Source: Thiobacillus sp.
Lineage (GTDB): Bacteria > Pseudomonadota > Gammaproteobacteria > Burkholderiales > Thiobacillaceae
Assembly: GCA_018780025.1 (NCBI GenBank)
Contig: JADMKH010000023.1
Location: 1 to 12,691, forward strand
Direction of reading: 5' to 3'
DNA: 12,691 nt
The notes under the pieces are model-generated. The model made no database searches. It had not been told where the DNA came from and was given only the letters and a program-made list of their open reading frames with translations. The position numbers were made by a program, and so were the translations under genes. This document shows, in pieces, positions 6,270-12,691 of this stretch (the first letter of the stretch is position 1; every line of letters begins with the position of its first letter).

Positions 6270-6689
6270 TCAGGCGCGCATTTTTTCCAGTTTTTCGTGG
6301 CGCTCCTGCGCCTCGATCGAATATTCGGCGGTGGGGCGCGCCAGTAATCGGGCCAGGCCAATGGGTTCACCGGTTTCCAGGCACCAGCCGTATTCGCCGG
6401 CGTCAACGCGCGTCAACGCGGTGTTGATCTTTTTAAGCAGCTTGCGTTCGCGGTCGCGCACGCGCTGTTCCAGCATGTGCTCTTCTTCGACCGTGGCGCG
6501 ATCGTTGGGATCGGCAAAGTTCTCGTTTTCTTTCAGCGTGGCGCCGGTGTCGGCCGCGTTGCTGAGCATTTCGTCGCGCAAGCTTTCCAGGCGTACGCGA
6601 AAAAATGCGAGCTGGGCCGCGTTCATATAGGCCGAGGCCGGCATTTTGAGCAGCGCGGCTTCAGTAATCGGTTTGGCTGTGGTTGGCAT
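6270..6689 (-). CDS. dksA2: DksA-family RNA polymerase-binding factor, zinc-independent (DksA2-like)
   Basis: A 139-residue DksA/TraR-family protein, which binds the RNA polymerase secondary channel and works with ppGpp on stringent-response promoters. The coiled-coil hairpin spans ~25-95, and its tip reads FADPNDRATVEEE; D60, D63 and A65 align with the essential D71, D74 and A76 of E. coli DksA. In the globular domain the four zinc-finger cysteines are reduced to one: GWCLET gives C103 and T106, and EYSIEA gives S124 and A127. This is the C-T-S-A pattern described for Pseudomonas aeruginosa DksA2, which functions without zinc and replaces DksA when zinc is scarce. It is the first gene of the minus-strand cluster. 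ATG at 6689 is preceded by TTGGAG at a normal distance. The gene name is used by analogy with that paralogue. Confidence 0.9.
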   Translation of the reverse strand: MPTTAKPITEAALLKMPASAYMNAAQLAFFRVRLESLRDEMLSNAADTGATLKENENFADPNDRATVEEEHMLEQRVRDRERKLLKKINTALTRVDAGEYGWCLETGEPIGLARLLARPTAEYSIEAQERHEKLEKMRA

Positions 6690-6726
6690 CGAAGGACTCC
6701 AAGTGTCTTTATATCTATCTAATACT

Positions 6727-6744
6727 GTTTATCGTGCACTAAAC
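6727..6744. promoter_or_regulatory. Candidate operator dyad upstream of dksA2
   Basis: GTTTATCGTGCACTAAAC is a dyad with perfect 5-base arms (GTTTA/TAAAC) around 8 bases containing GTGCAC, located 38-55 bases before the dksA2 start. It overlaps where the -35 region of a dksA2 promoter would fall, a suitable place for repression by a Fur-family regulator such as Zur. It does not match the classical TGTTATA-type Zur box well, so the assignment is tentative. Confidence 0.3.
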
Positions 6745-6891
6745 CAGGCAATCGGATTAAGGTCAGGCTGGTAAAACGCAAGGAAGTTACTGGCTATACC
6801 CGGTAACTCAACCGCACATCATAACCCCCCGGGCCCATTATCGGCACCCCCTGCCGTAGATCGAGGCTGGGCGGCCCTGTAGCCCGCCGGA

Positions 6892-6942
6892 ACGCTGCGG
6901 GTTGCGGGTGTATCCATGCGGATAAGCCGCCGACCGCAGCGT
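6892..6942 (+). repeat. Long nested hairpin upstream of the RND operon
   Basis: ACGCTGCGG (6892-6900) pairs perfectly with CCGCAGCGT (6934-6942). Inside it GCGG (6904-6907) pairs with CCGC (6927-6930), and inside that TATCC (6911-6915) pairs with GGATA (6920-6924) around ATGC. The whole is a 51-base stem with small internal bulges, ending 35 bases before the chosen start of the membrane-fusion gene. There is no T-tract, so it is not a standard terminator. It may be a structured mRNA leader, a REP-type repeat or a binding site; which one cannot be decided from one copy. Confidence 0.5.
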
Positions 6943-6977
6943 GAGCAATAAACCGGAAAAAGGTGGGAGAGCAAAGG

Positions 6978-8072
6978 ATGGGCGATAATCCGGGGATGAA
7001 AACAGCCTTGTTGCTATCGGCCTTGCTGGCATTGCTGGCCGCTTGTGGCCGTGAAACCGCGCCAGCGCCCCCGGCAGACATTCGCCCCGTTCGCGCCGAG
7101 CAGGCCGGGGTGCTCGCCGATCACGCCAGCACGCGTTATTCCGGCGAAGTGCGCGCCCGTTATGAAACCGATCTTGCTTTTCGTGTGGCAGGCAGCGTGC
7201 AAACCCGTTCGGTGGAGGTCGGCACGCACGTCAAGGCCGGTCAGGTGATGGCCACACTCGATCCTCAGGATTACGCACTGGCGGCGAACGCGACACGGGC
7301 GCAGCTCGCGGTTGCCGAGGCGGAAGCCCGGCTGGCGCAGCAGGACTTGCAGCGGTTTTCTGCGTTACGCGCGCGAAATTTCATTTCCCAGGCTGAACTC
7401 GACCGCCGCAACACGGTGGCAGTTGCAGCCGCAGCCAGGGAAAGCCAGTTGCGCGCCGAGGCCCAGCGCCAGGGCAATCAACAACGCTATACCCGTCTGA
7501 CTGCCCCGCATGCCGGCGTGGTGACGGCGATTTCATTCGAGGCCGGGCAGGTGGTGGCAGCCGGTCAGCCGGTGGCGCAGCTGGCGCGCTCGGGCGAGCG
7601 GGAGGTGCATATTGATGTGCCGGAAAATGCACTCGCTTCGCTGCGTACCGCACAAAACCTGACCATCCGTTTGTGGTCGGCGCCTGGGGTGACTTACCCC
7701 GGGCGCTTGCGTGAATTGTCGCCGATGGCCGATACCGGCAGCCGAACCTACAGTGCCCGTGTGAGCATGATCAGGCCAGATGCCGGGGTCAAGCTGGGCA
7801 TGACTGCAACCGTGGAGGTGGGCGGCGAGGCAGCGCCGGGTTTGTCGGTCGCGCAGACCGCCTTGTTTAGAGTAAATGGCCAGCCGCAAGTGTGGGTGGT
7901 TGATCCCGCCACGCAAAAAGTGGCCGCGCGCAGCGTGCAACTAGGCGCACTCAGCGGCGATCGGGCTGCGGTGGTTTCCGGACTCAAGGCAGGCGAATGG
8001 GTGGTGACTGCCGGCGTGCATAAAATTGCGTCAGGTCAGCAGGTGCGGCTTATGGCTCCCAGGCAACCATGA
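6978..8072 (+). CDS. RND efflux periplasmic adaptor (membrane fusion lipoprotein)
   Basis: A 364-residue adaptor of the AcrA/MexA type that would link the inner-membrane RND pump to an outer-membrane channel. The lipoprotein signal is LLLSALLALLAAC, with the lipobox Cys followed by GRETAP, so the mature protein is probably anchored to a membrane by lipid. Then come the first beta-barrel strands and half-lipoyl segment (DLAFRVAGSVQTRSVEVGTH), a helical hairpin (~95-165, rich in Ala/Gln/Arg), the second half-lipoyl segment (YTRLTAPHAGVVTAISFEAG), the beta-barrel domain and a membrane-proximal domain (ALFRVNGQPQVWVVD). ATG at 6978 is chosen because GGGAG lies 8 bases upstream. ATG at 6996 (MKTALLL) gives a cleaner signal peptide but lacks a well-placed ribosome site, and a GTG at 6963 is also in frame. 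Its stop overlaps the permease start by ATGA. No TolC-type channel is encoded here. Confidence 0.92.
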   Translation: MGDNPGMKTALLLSALLALLAACGRETAPAPPADIRPVRAEQAGVLADHASTRYSGEVRARYETDLAFRVAGSVQTRSVEVGTHVKAGQVMATLDPQDYALAANATRAQLAVAEAEARLAQQDLQRFSALRARNFISQAELDRRNTVAVAAAARESQLRAEAQRQGNQQRYTRLTAPHAGVVTAISFEAGQVVAAGQPVAQLARSGEREVHIDVPENALASLRTAQNLTIRLWSAPGVTYPGRLRELSPMADTGSRTYSARVSMIRPDAGVKLGMTATVEVGGEAAPGLSVAQTALFRVNGQPQVWVVDPATQKVAARSVQLGALSGDRAAVVSGLKAGEWVVTAGVHKIASGQQVRLMAPRQP

Positions 8073-11000
8073 GTGATCCGCAGCCCCTCGAAACGACGCC
8101 TGCATTCAAACCCGGGCGCGGCAACCTGTCGCGCTGGGCGGTTGACCATCCTGCGCTGGTGCGCTTTTTTATTGTTCTGATCCTGCTGGTGGGTGCGCGG
8201 TCCTATTTTCAGCTGGGCCAGGCGGAAGACCCGCCGTTTACGTTCAAGACCATGTTGATCCAGGCTCACTGGCCCGGCGCAACAGCGGAGGAGGTGTCCG
8301 AGCAGTTGACCGAGCGCATCGAGAAAAAGCTGAAGGAAATGCCTGAGCTCGATTTTGTGCAGAGCTATGCCAAGCCCGGCGAAACGGCGCTGTTCGTCAA
8401 CATCAAGGAAACCGTGCGGGGGCGCGATGTGGCGGATGCCTGGTATCAGGTACGCAAGCGTATTGGCGACCTCAAGCCGCAGTTTCCAGCCGGGGTGCAG
8501 GGGCCGTTTTTCAACGATGAATTCGGCGATACCTTTGGCTCGATCTACGCGTTCACCGGCGAGGGATTCAGCCGGGCCGAATTGCGTCGCGCTGCCGATG
8601 AGGCATTGCGCGAAGTGCTGCGCTTGCCCGATGTCGGAAAGGTCGAACTGTTTGGGGTGGTCCCGGAAAAAATCTACATCGAGATATCGGCGCAAAAGCT
8701 TGCCACGCTGAACTTCAGTCCGCAGCAGATCATGCAGGCGGTGCAGGAACAGAACGGTGTCGTCGCCAATGGGCGGGTGGAAAATGACGTGCTGTCGATT
8801 CCTCTGCGGGTGTCGGGGCCGTATTCCGATGTTGCGCGCCTGCGCGAAACCGTCATCAAGGTGGGTGCAACCCGTTTGCGGCTGGGCGACATTGTCGAGG
8901 TGACGCGACGTTACGAAGATCCGCCTGCAACTTCTGTCCGCTCGCAGGGTGCGCCCGCAGTATTGCTGGGCGTGTCGCTGGCAAAGGGAGGCGATGTGAT
9001 TGCCATGGGGCGCAATGTTTCGGCTGCCATGGCAGCGCTGGAACAGACCCTGCCGATCGGGATGGAGATTCGGCAGATCCACGACCAGCCCAGCATCGTG
9101 AGCAGTGCAGTCAATCTTTTCATGATGAGCTTTCTGGAAGCCGTGGTCATCGTGCTGGCGGTGACGTTTCTGGCGCTGAAATGGCGCGCCGGGCTGGTGG
9201 TTGCGCTCTCCATTCCGGTGGTGCTGGCGATCACCTTCACCGTCATGTGGCTGTTCAAGATCGACCTGCATCGCATTTCCACCGGCGCGCTCATCATTTC
9301 ACTCGGTCTGCTGGTGGATGACGCCATCATCGCGGTGGAAATGATGGCGCACAAGCTCGAGGCCGGCTGGGGACGCTATGAAGCAGCCACGTATGCCTTC
9401 CAGTCCACCGCGTTTCCGATGCTGACAGGAACCCTGCTGACCGCGACCGCGTTCCTGCCCATCGCGCTCGCCAAATCGATGGTCGGTGAATACACCTTCG
9501 CCATTTTTGCGGTCACGACCATCGCACTGCTGTCATCCTGGCTGGTGGCCGTTCTGGTGACGCCCTATCTGGGGTATATCCTGCTGAAGCCCGCCCGTCG
9601 GATGACGGATGAAGACGCCACCTACCACACGCCGTTTTACCGCCGGTTTCGGTCAGGGGTGACCTGGTGCGTGACCCACCGCCGCACCGTGATTGCGCTG
9701 ACGGTGCTGGCATTGATCATCGGCGTGGCGGCGATGCAGCGGGTCGAAAAACAGTTTTTCCCGCAGTCCGACCGGCTCGAGATTCTGGTTGAAATGTGGT
9801 TGCCGGAAGGCGCCTCGATTGATGCCACCCGTGCCGAGTCGATCAAGCTTGAAAGCCTGTTGCGACAGGATCGCGATGTTGCGCATGTGCTTAACTATAT
9901 TGGTCAGGGTGCGCCGCGTTTTGTGCTGGCGCTGGATCAGCGGCTGAACAACCGAAACTTTGCGCAACTGGTGGTGATTGCAAAGGATGTGCCGGCACGC
10001 GAGCGTGAAATCGCCCGCATCCGCAAATTGTTCGAGACCGATTTCCCCAACGTGCGCGGGCGCGCGGTGCGGTTTGAATATGGCCCGCCAGCGGGGTATC
10101 CGGTGCAATACCGGCTCTCGTCTACCGATGTGCCGCAGTTGAAAGTGGAAGCCGAAAAGCTACGCAAAATTGTCGCCGCCAATCAGCAGGTGACGGCGGT
10201 AAACCTGGACTGGAACGAACAGTCGTTGGCGGTCAAGGCGCTGCTCGATCAGGACAAAATAAAAGCGCTGGGTCTGAGCTCGGACGGCGTTGGGCGTTTG
10301 GTGGCGATGCAGTTGTCGGGCGTCAGCGTTACCCAGTTTCGCGAGAATGATTTGCTGATCGACGTCGTGCTGCGTTCTCCACGCAAGGAAAACCAGGCGG
10401 TGGATGCATTGCAGTCTTTGCCGATTGGAAACTTTAACGGTCAGAGCATCACGCTGGGTCAAATCGCGCGTTTCAAGCCGGCGTTCGAAGATGGTGTGAT
10501 CTGGCGGCGCGATCGCATGCCGACCATCGCGGTGCGCGGCGACCCGGTGGGTACTATCCAGCCGGCCACGGTTATCGATGCGCTTGCGCCACAGGTGGCC
10601 CGGTTCAGGGCGCAGTTGCCCGATGGGTTCCGGCTGGAAGTGGGCGGGCCGGTGGAGAGCAGCGCCAAGGCGAATGCCGCCATTGGCGCCTCGTGGCCGC
10701 TGATCGTGATCACCACCCTGAGCTTGCTGATGCTGCAACTGGGGAGTTTTTCGCGCGCCGTGCTGGTGGTGCTGACAGCGCCGCTCGGCATCATCGGCGT
10801 GGCCATTGCATTGCTGGTGAGCGGCAAACCGATGGGCTTTGTTGCGCTGCTTGGCATTATCTCGCTGGCCGGCATGATCATGCGCAACGCAGTGATTCTG
10901 GTCGACCAGATTCAGCAGGACATTGCGCGCGGGCTGTCGCAGTGGGATGCGGTCATCGAATCCACGGTACGGCGGATGCGCCCGATCAGCCTGACCGCCG

Positions 11001-11164
11001 CCGCCGCTGCATTGGCTATGATTCCGTTATCGCGCTCGATTTTCTGGGGCCCGATGGCAGTGGCGGTGATGGGGGGCCTGGTCGCGGCGACCTTTCTCAC
11101 CCTGTTTTTCCTGCCGGCCTTGTATGCGGCGTGGTTTCGGGTGAGGCGCGAGGAGGTGGGATGA
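8069..11164 (+). CDS. RND efflux transporter permease (AcrB/HAE-1-like)
   Basis: A full-length 1031-residue RND permease, the proton-driven inner-membrane pump of a tripartite exporter. It has the two-fold layout: TM1 near 30-48, a large periplasmic loop (~50-345), TM2-6 (~345-510), TM7 near 545, a second periplasmic loop (~565-870) and TM8-12 to the C-terminus. The proton-relay aspartates are present in TM4 (LGLLVDDAIIAVEMM, D417/D418). The TM10 partner is Arg939 (GMIMRNAVILVDQI) where AcrB has Lys940, a conservative change. The early sequence SRWAVDHPALVRFFIVLILL and the QAEDPPF motif are typical of a branch of drug-type RND pumps; heavy-metal (CusA/CzcA) signatures are absent. Substrates cannot be predicted. 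The ATG at 8069 overlaps the adaptor stop by four bases, and its own stop overlaps the next start in the same way. Confidence 0.96.
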   Translation: MSDPQPLETTPAFKPGRGNLSRWAVDHPALVRFFIVLILLVGARSYFQLGQAEDPPFTFKTMLIQAHWPGATAEEVSEQLTERIEKKLKEMPELDFVQSYAKPGETALFVNIKETVRGRDVADAWYQVRKRIGDLKPQFPAGVQGPFFNDEFGDTFGSIYAFTGEGFSRAELRRAADEALREVLRLPDVGKVELFGVVPEKIYIEISAQKLATLNFSPQQIMQAVQEQNGVVANGRVENDVLSIPLRVSGPYSDVARLRETVIKVGATRLRLGDIVEVTRRYEDPPATSVRSQGAPAVLLGVSLAKGGDVIAMGRNVSAAMAALEQTLPIGMEIRQIHDQPSIVSSAVNLFMMSFLEAVVIVLAVTFLALKWRAGLVVALSIPVVLAITFTVMWLFKIDLHRISTGALIISLGLLVDDAIIAVEMMAHKLEAGWGRYEAATYAFQSTAFPMLTGTLLTATAFLPIALAKSMVGEYTFAIFAVTTIALLSSWLVAVLVTPYLGYILLKPARRMTDEDATYHTPFYRRFRSGVTWCVTHRRTVIALTVLALIIGVAAMQRVEKQFFPQSDRLEILVEMWLPEGASIDATRAESIKLESLLRQDRDVAHVLNYIGQGAPRFVLALDQRLNNRNFAQLVVIAKDVPAREREIARIRKLFETDFPNVRGRAVRFEYGPPAGYPVQYRLSSTDVPQLKVEAEKLRKIVAANQQVTAVNLDWNEQSLAVKALLDQDKIKALGLSSDGVGRLVAMQLSGVSVTQFRENDLLIDVVLRSPRKENQAVDALQSLPIGNFNGQSITLGQIARFKPAFEDGVIWRRDRMPTIAVRGDPVGTIQPATVIDALAPQVARFRAQLPDGFRLEVGGPVESSAKANAAIGASWPLIVITTLSLLMLQLGSFSRAVLVVLTAPLGIIGVAIALLVSGKPMGFVALLGIISLAGMIMRNAVILVDQIQQDIARGLSQWDAVIESTVRRMRPISLTAAAAALAMIPLSRSIFWGPMAVAVMGGLVAATFLTLFFLPALYAAWFRVRREEVG

Positions 11165-11712
11165 AGACGACAGGAATCGGATGGGTGTTGCTGCTGGGCG
11201 GGTGTGCGTCGCTTGGATCGCCCGACCCGGCGTCGCCGTATTACGCGTACACCTCGGGTTGGGTGATGCGGCTTGAACGGCCGTTGACGATTCCGCGGGA
11301 TGCCGCCACCGTGCGGCTGCAATACGGCGAAATTGTGCCGCGCAACAGCGTGCAGGAACACGATCCGTATTGCGTGGTGGAACTGAACACCGTGCGCGCC
11401 GAACCGCAGGTTCTGCAGCCGGGGCGGTTCGAAGTGTGGCGGGTGACGCGCAGCGTCGAAACCCTGGCTGCAACCGCCTCGCCTTTGATCAAAACGCGCT
11501 ATGTGCTCGATGATGTCGGTCCTTCTTTTTTGTACTACAAGACCGAATTTCATTTGCGCGATCCCGCGCAGCCGGATTTGCGCAGCATGACCTGCGCCTG
11601 GGATCAAATGGCACCAGGCAACCGGGCGCTTATGCGGCATCTCACGCTGGACGAGATTCGCAGCGCGCTCGGCGACTGGATCACGTTGATGCCACCCAGG
11701 GAGCGCCTGTGA
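11161..11712 (+). CDS. Uncharacterised lipoprotein in RND-PPK2 operon
   Basis: A 183-residue putative lipoprotein that I do not recognise. The short signal MKTTGIGWVLLLGGC has a lipobox ending at Cys15, followed by ASLGSPDPASPYYAYTSGW. The mature part looks beta-rich and has just two further cysteines, Cys71 (HDPYCVVEL) and Cys145 (SMTCAWDQM), which could form a disulfide in the periplasm. A conserved-looking core reads PSFLYYKTEFHLRD (121-134). The ATG at 11161 overlaps the permease stop (ATGA), and its TGA overlaps the GTG start of the PPK2 gene. The open frame extends further upstream but lies inside the permease gene; the lipobox and the overlap fix this start. The context suggests an accessory envelope factor for the pump, which is inference only. 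Confidence 0.82.
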   Translation: MKTTGIGWVLLLGGCASLGSPDPASPYYAYTSGWVMRLERPLTIPRDAATVRLQYGEIVPRNSVQEHDPYCVVELNTVRAEPQVLQPGRFEVWRVTRSVETLAATASPLIKTRYVLDDVGPSFLYYKTEFHLRDPAQPDLRSMTCAWDQMAPGNRALMRHLTLDEIRSALGDWITLMPPRERL

Positions 11713-12518
11713 AACTCGCTGATACACGTATCCCGCCCGGCACCCGGGTCAAATTGTCGCAATGGGATCCCGATGACCGGGAGATTATCGGCAACAAGAA
11801 AAGCGACGCGCGCGAACGTCTGGATGAATTTCGCGAGCGGCTCGACTCGCTGCAGGAACTGCTGTACGCCGAAGGCAGGCACAAGGTTTTGATCGTATTG
11901 CAGGCAATGGACACCGCCGGCAAGGACTCGACCATCCGCCATGTGTTTCAGGAGGTCAATCCGCTGGGCGTTCGCGTCGCCAATTTCAAGGCGCCCACCC
12001 ACTACGAACTGGCGCGCGACTATCTGTGGCGGGTGCATCAACACGTGCCGGGCGCCGGCGAGATAGGCATATTCAACCGTTCGCACTACGAAGATGTGCT
12101 CATCACACGGGTGAATGGCTGGATCGATGCGGCCGAATGCAAGCGGCGTTATCGTCAGATCAACGACTTCGAACGCATGCTGACGGAAACCGGCACGACC
12201 ATCCTGAAGTGCTATCTCCACATTTCGCATGAGGAACAGAAAGAACGTCTGGAGGAACGGCGCGATACACCGAGAAAACAGTGGAAGTTTCATCCTGAAG
12301 ATATCGCCGTACGTGCGCAGTGGGACGACTACATGAAGGCCTACGAGGCCGCGCTGTCGGCCACCAGCACGGTGCATGCGCCGTGGCACGTGATTCCCGC
12401 CAACAGCAAGCTGGCGCGCAATCTGATGGTGTCGGGCCTGCTGATCGAGGCGCTGGAAAAGCTGAAGATGCGCTATCCGGCGCCGGCCGAGGGACTCGAA
12501 GACGTCGTGGTTCCCTGA
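11709..12518 (+). CDS. Polyphosphate kinase 2, class III-like (polyphosphate:nucleotide phosphotransferase)
   Basis: A 269-residue single-domain PPK2, the size of class III enzymes. These transfer phosphate from polyphosphate to nucleotides; class III members can take AMP as well as ADP, regenerating ATP in the cytoplasm. Walker A is LQAMDTAGKDSTIRHVF (64-80; G-K-D-S/T), then NPLGVRVANFKAPTHYELA, Walker B GIFNRSHYEDVLITRV (120-135), and a lid-like segment ERLEERRDTPRKQWKF (179-194), in the standard family order. GTG at 11709 overlaps the preceding stop (GTGA), and AGGGAG sits 5 bases upstream, so the GTG start is well supported. It is last in a translationally coupled pump operon, an unusual partner for a polyphosphate enzyme. 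Class III over class I/II is judged from length and motif similarity, not from a tree. Confidence 0.93.
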   Translation: MKLADTRIPPGTRVKLSQWDPDDREIIGNKKSDARERLDEFRERLDSLQELLYAEGRHKVLIVLQAMDTAGKDSTIRHVFQEVNPLGVRVANFKAPTHYELARDYLWRVHQHVPGAGEIGIFNRSHYEDVLITRVNGWIDAAECKRRYRQINDFERMLTETGTTILKCYLHISHEEQKERLEERRDTPRKQWKFHPEDIAVRAQWDDYMKAYEAALSATSTVHAPWHVIPANSKLARNLMVSGLLIEALEKLKMRYPAPAEGLEDVVVP

Positions 12519-12536
12519 TGGTTTATTGAAGGCTCC

Positions 12537-12690
12537 TTCACCGTTATGTGTTGTTCCTTGGCAAACGCTGGAATCACACACTATCCGTAGGCCGGGAAGA
12601 CTTTCCCGACGCAACGGGCGGGGGTGTGCGGGGATATCGGGAAAGTCTTCCCGACCTACGGCATCAATGCGGCCAACACATAACAGTGAA
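12537..12690. repeat. Composite REP/MITE-like element with nested inverted repeats
   Basis: The outer arms TTCACCGTTATGTGTTG (12537-12553) and the complement of 12674-12690 match at 16 of 17 bases. Inside them, a 24-base arm at 12585-12608 and its inverted copy at 12638-12661 match at 23 of 24 bases, separated by 29 bases. Each inner arm contains its own hairpin (CGGGAA-GACT-TTCCCG or the reverse). The core CCGTAGG(C/T)CGGGAAGAC resembles the GTAGGTCGGG start common in proteobacterial REP repeats. It begins 18 bases after the PPK2 stop and may also end that operon's transcript. No transposase is visible; the element could extend past the right edge. Confidence 0.7.
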
Positions 12691-12691
12691 A

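Larger units (their letters stand above)
6690..6977. promoter_or_regulatory. Divergent intergenic region between dksA2 operon and RND operon
   Basis: These 288 bases separate the two divergent operons and hold no convincing gene. The left third (6700-6745) is AT-rich for this window; on the minus strand it offers -10-like hexamers (TATTAG at 6724-6719, TAGATA at 6717-6712), but no good -35. A dyad and a long hairpin inside the region are listed separately. The right end carries GGGAG (6965-6969), used as ribosome site for the plus-strand operon. Promoters for both operons must lie here or inside the flanking genes. Confidence 0.6.

Noticed and set aside
6401..6420. Short direct repeat GCGTCAACGC-type within dksA2
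   Set aside because: Two copies of ten bases inside a normally conserved coding stretch (LTRVDAGEYG); explained by codon choice.
6794..7081. 95-codon minus-strand frame across the intergenic region and adaptor start
   Set aside because: It overlaps the adaptor signal peptide region, lacks a ribosome site or motifs, and reads through the nested hairpin; low-complexity Ala/Pro/Arg composition.
8036..9271. 411-codon minus-strand frame opposite the adaptor/permease junction
   Set aside because: It lies opposite a well-supported RND permease; its His/Arg/Gln-rich composition is typical of an antisense frame.
10693..11160. Upstream in-frame extension of the lipoprotein gene
   Set aside because: It is an out-of-frame reading of the RND permease C-terminus; the lipobox and ATGA overlap support the start at 11161.
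12544..12553. TGTTATGTG resembling a Zur half-site near the right edge
   Set aside because: It is part of the outer arm of the terminal inverted repeat, lies downstream of a gene and its partner arm is over 120 bases away.
11604..12614. 336-codon minus-strand frame opposite the PPK2 gene
   Set aside because: Antisense to a gene with clear Walker A, Walker B and lid motifs; it shows no recognisable family.

Overview
This window is GC-rich, densely coded DNA. It is most consistent with a betaproteobacterium, possibly a Thiobacillus or Sulfuricella/Rhodocyclales relative. That placement is inference from the style of the HslV N-terminus (a short MEQYRG propeptide before TTILSVRR), the gene content and the GC-biased codon use. 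No rRNA, tRNA, CRISPR array, transposase or phage gene is visible.

Positions 1-6689 are all on the minus strand. Read in transcription order from the right, they hold a compact metal-starvation cluster: a DksA-family factor in which three of four zinc-finger cysteines are replaced (C-T-S-A pattern), a COG0523/CobW-type GTPase, YidD, a small exported DUF2946-like Cys/His protein, an outer-membrane beta-barrel, a TroA/ZnuA-type substrate-binding protein and an ABC-3 family permease. Several genes overlap by ATGA or sit within a few bases of each other, so one operon is likely. Zinc-independent DksA paralogues, COG0523 GTPases and ZnuA/B-type transporters are classic members of Zur (zinc-starvation) regulons, so the cluster is best read as a zinc acquisition and zinc-sparing island. 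No transporter ATPase and no Zur gene are present. Downstream lie a protein with two STAS domains and the start of hslV, which is cut off by the left edge.

Positions 6690-6977 form a divergent intergenic region. It contains a candidate operator-like dyad upstream of the DksA gene and a long nested hairpin upstream of the plus-strand operon.

Positions 6978-12518 are a plus-strand four-gene operon: RND membrane-fusion lipoprotein, RND inner-membrane permease, an unrecognised lipoprotein and a class III-like polyphosphate kinase 2. Every junction is a 4-base start/stop overlap (ATGA, ATGA, GTGA), so an efflux pump is translationally coupled to a polyphosphate:nucleotide phosphotransferase. The last 150 bases hold a composite REP/MITE-like element: outer 17-base inverted repeats enclosing two inverted 24-base arms, each arm itself a hairpin.
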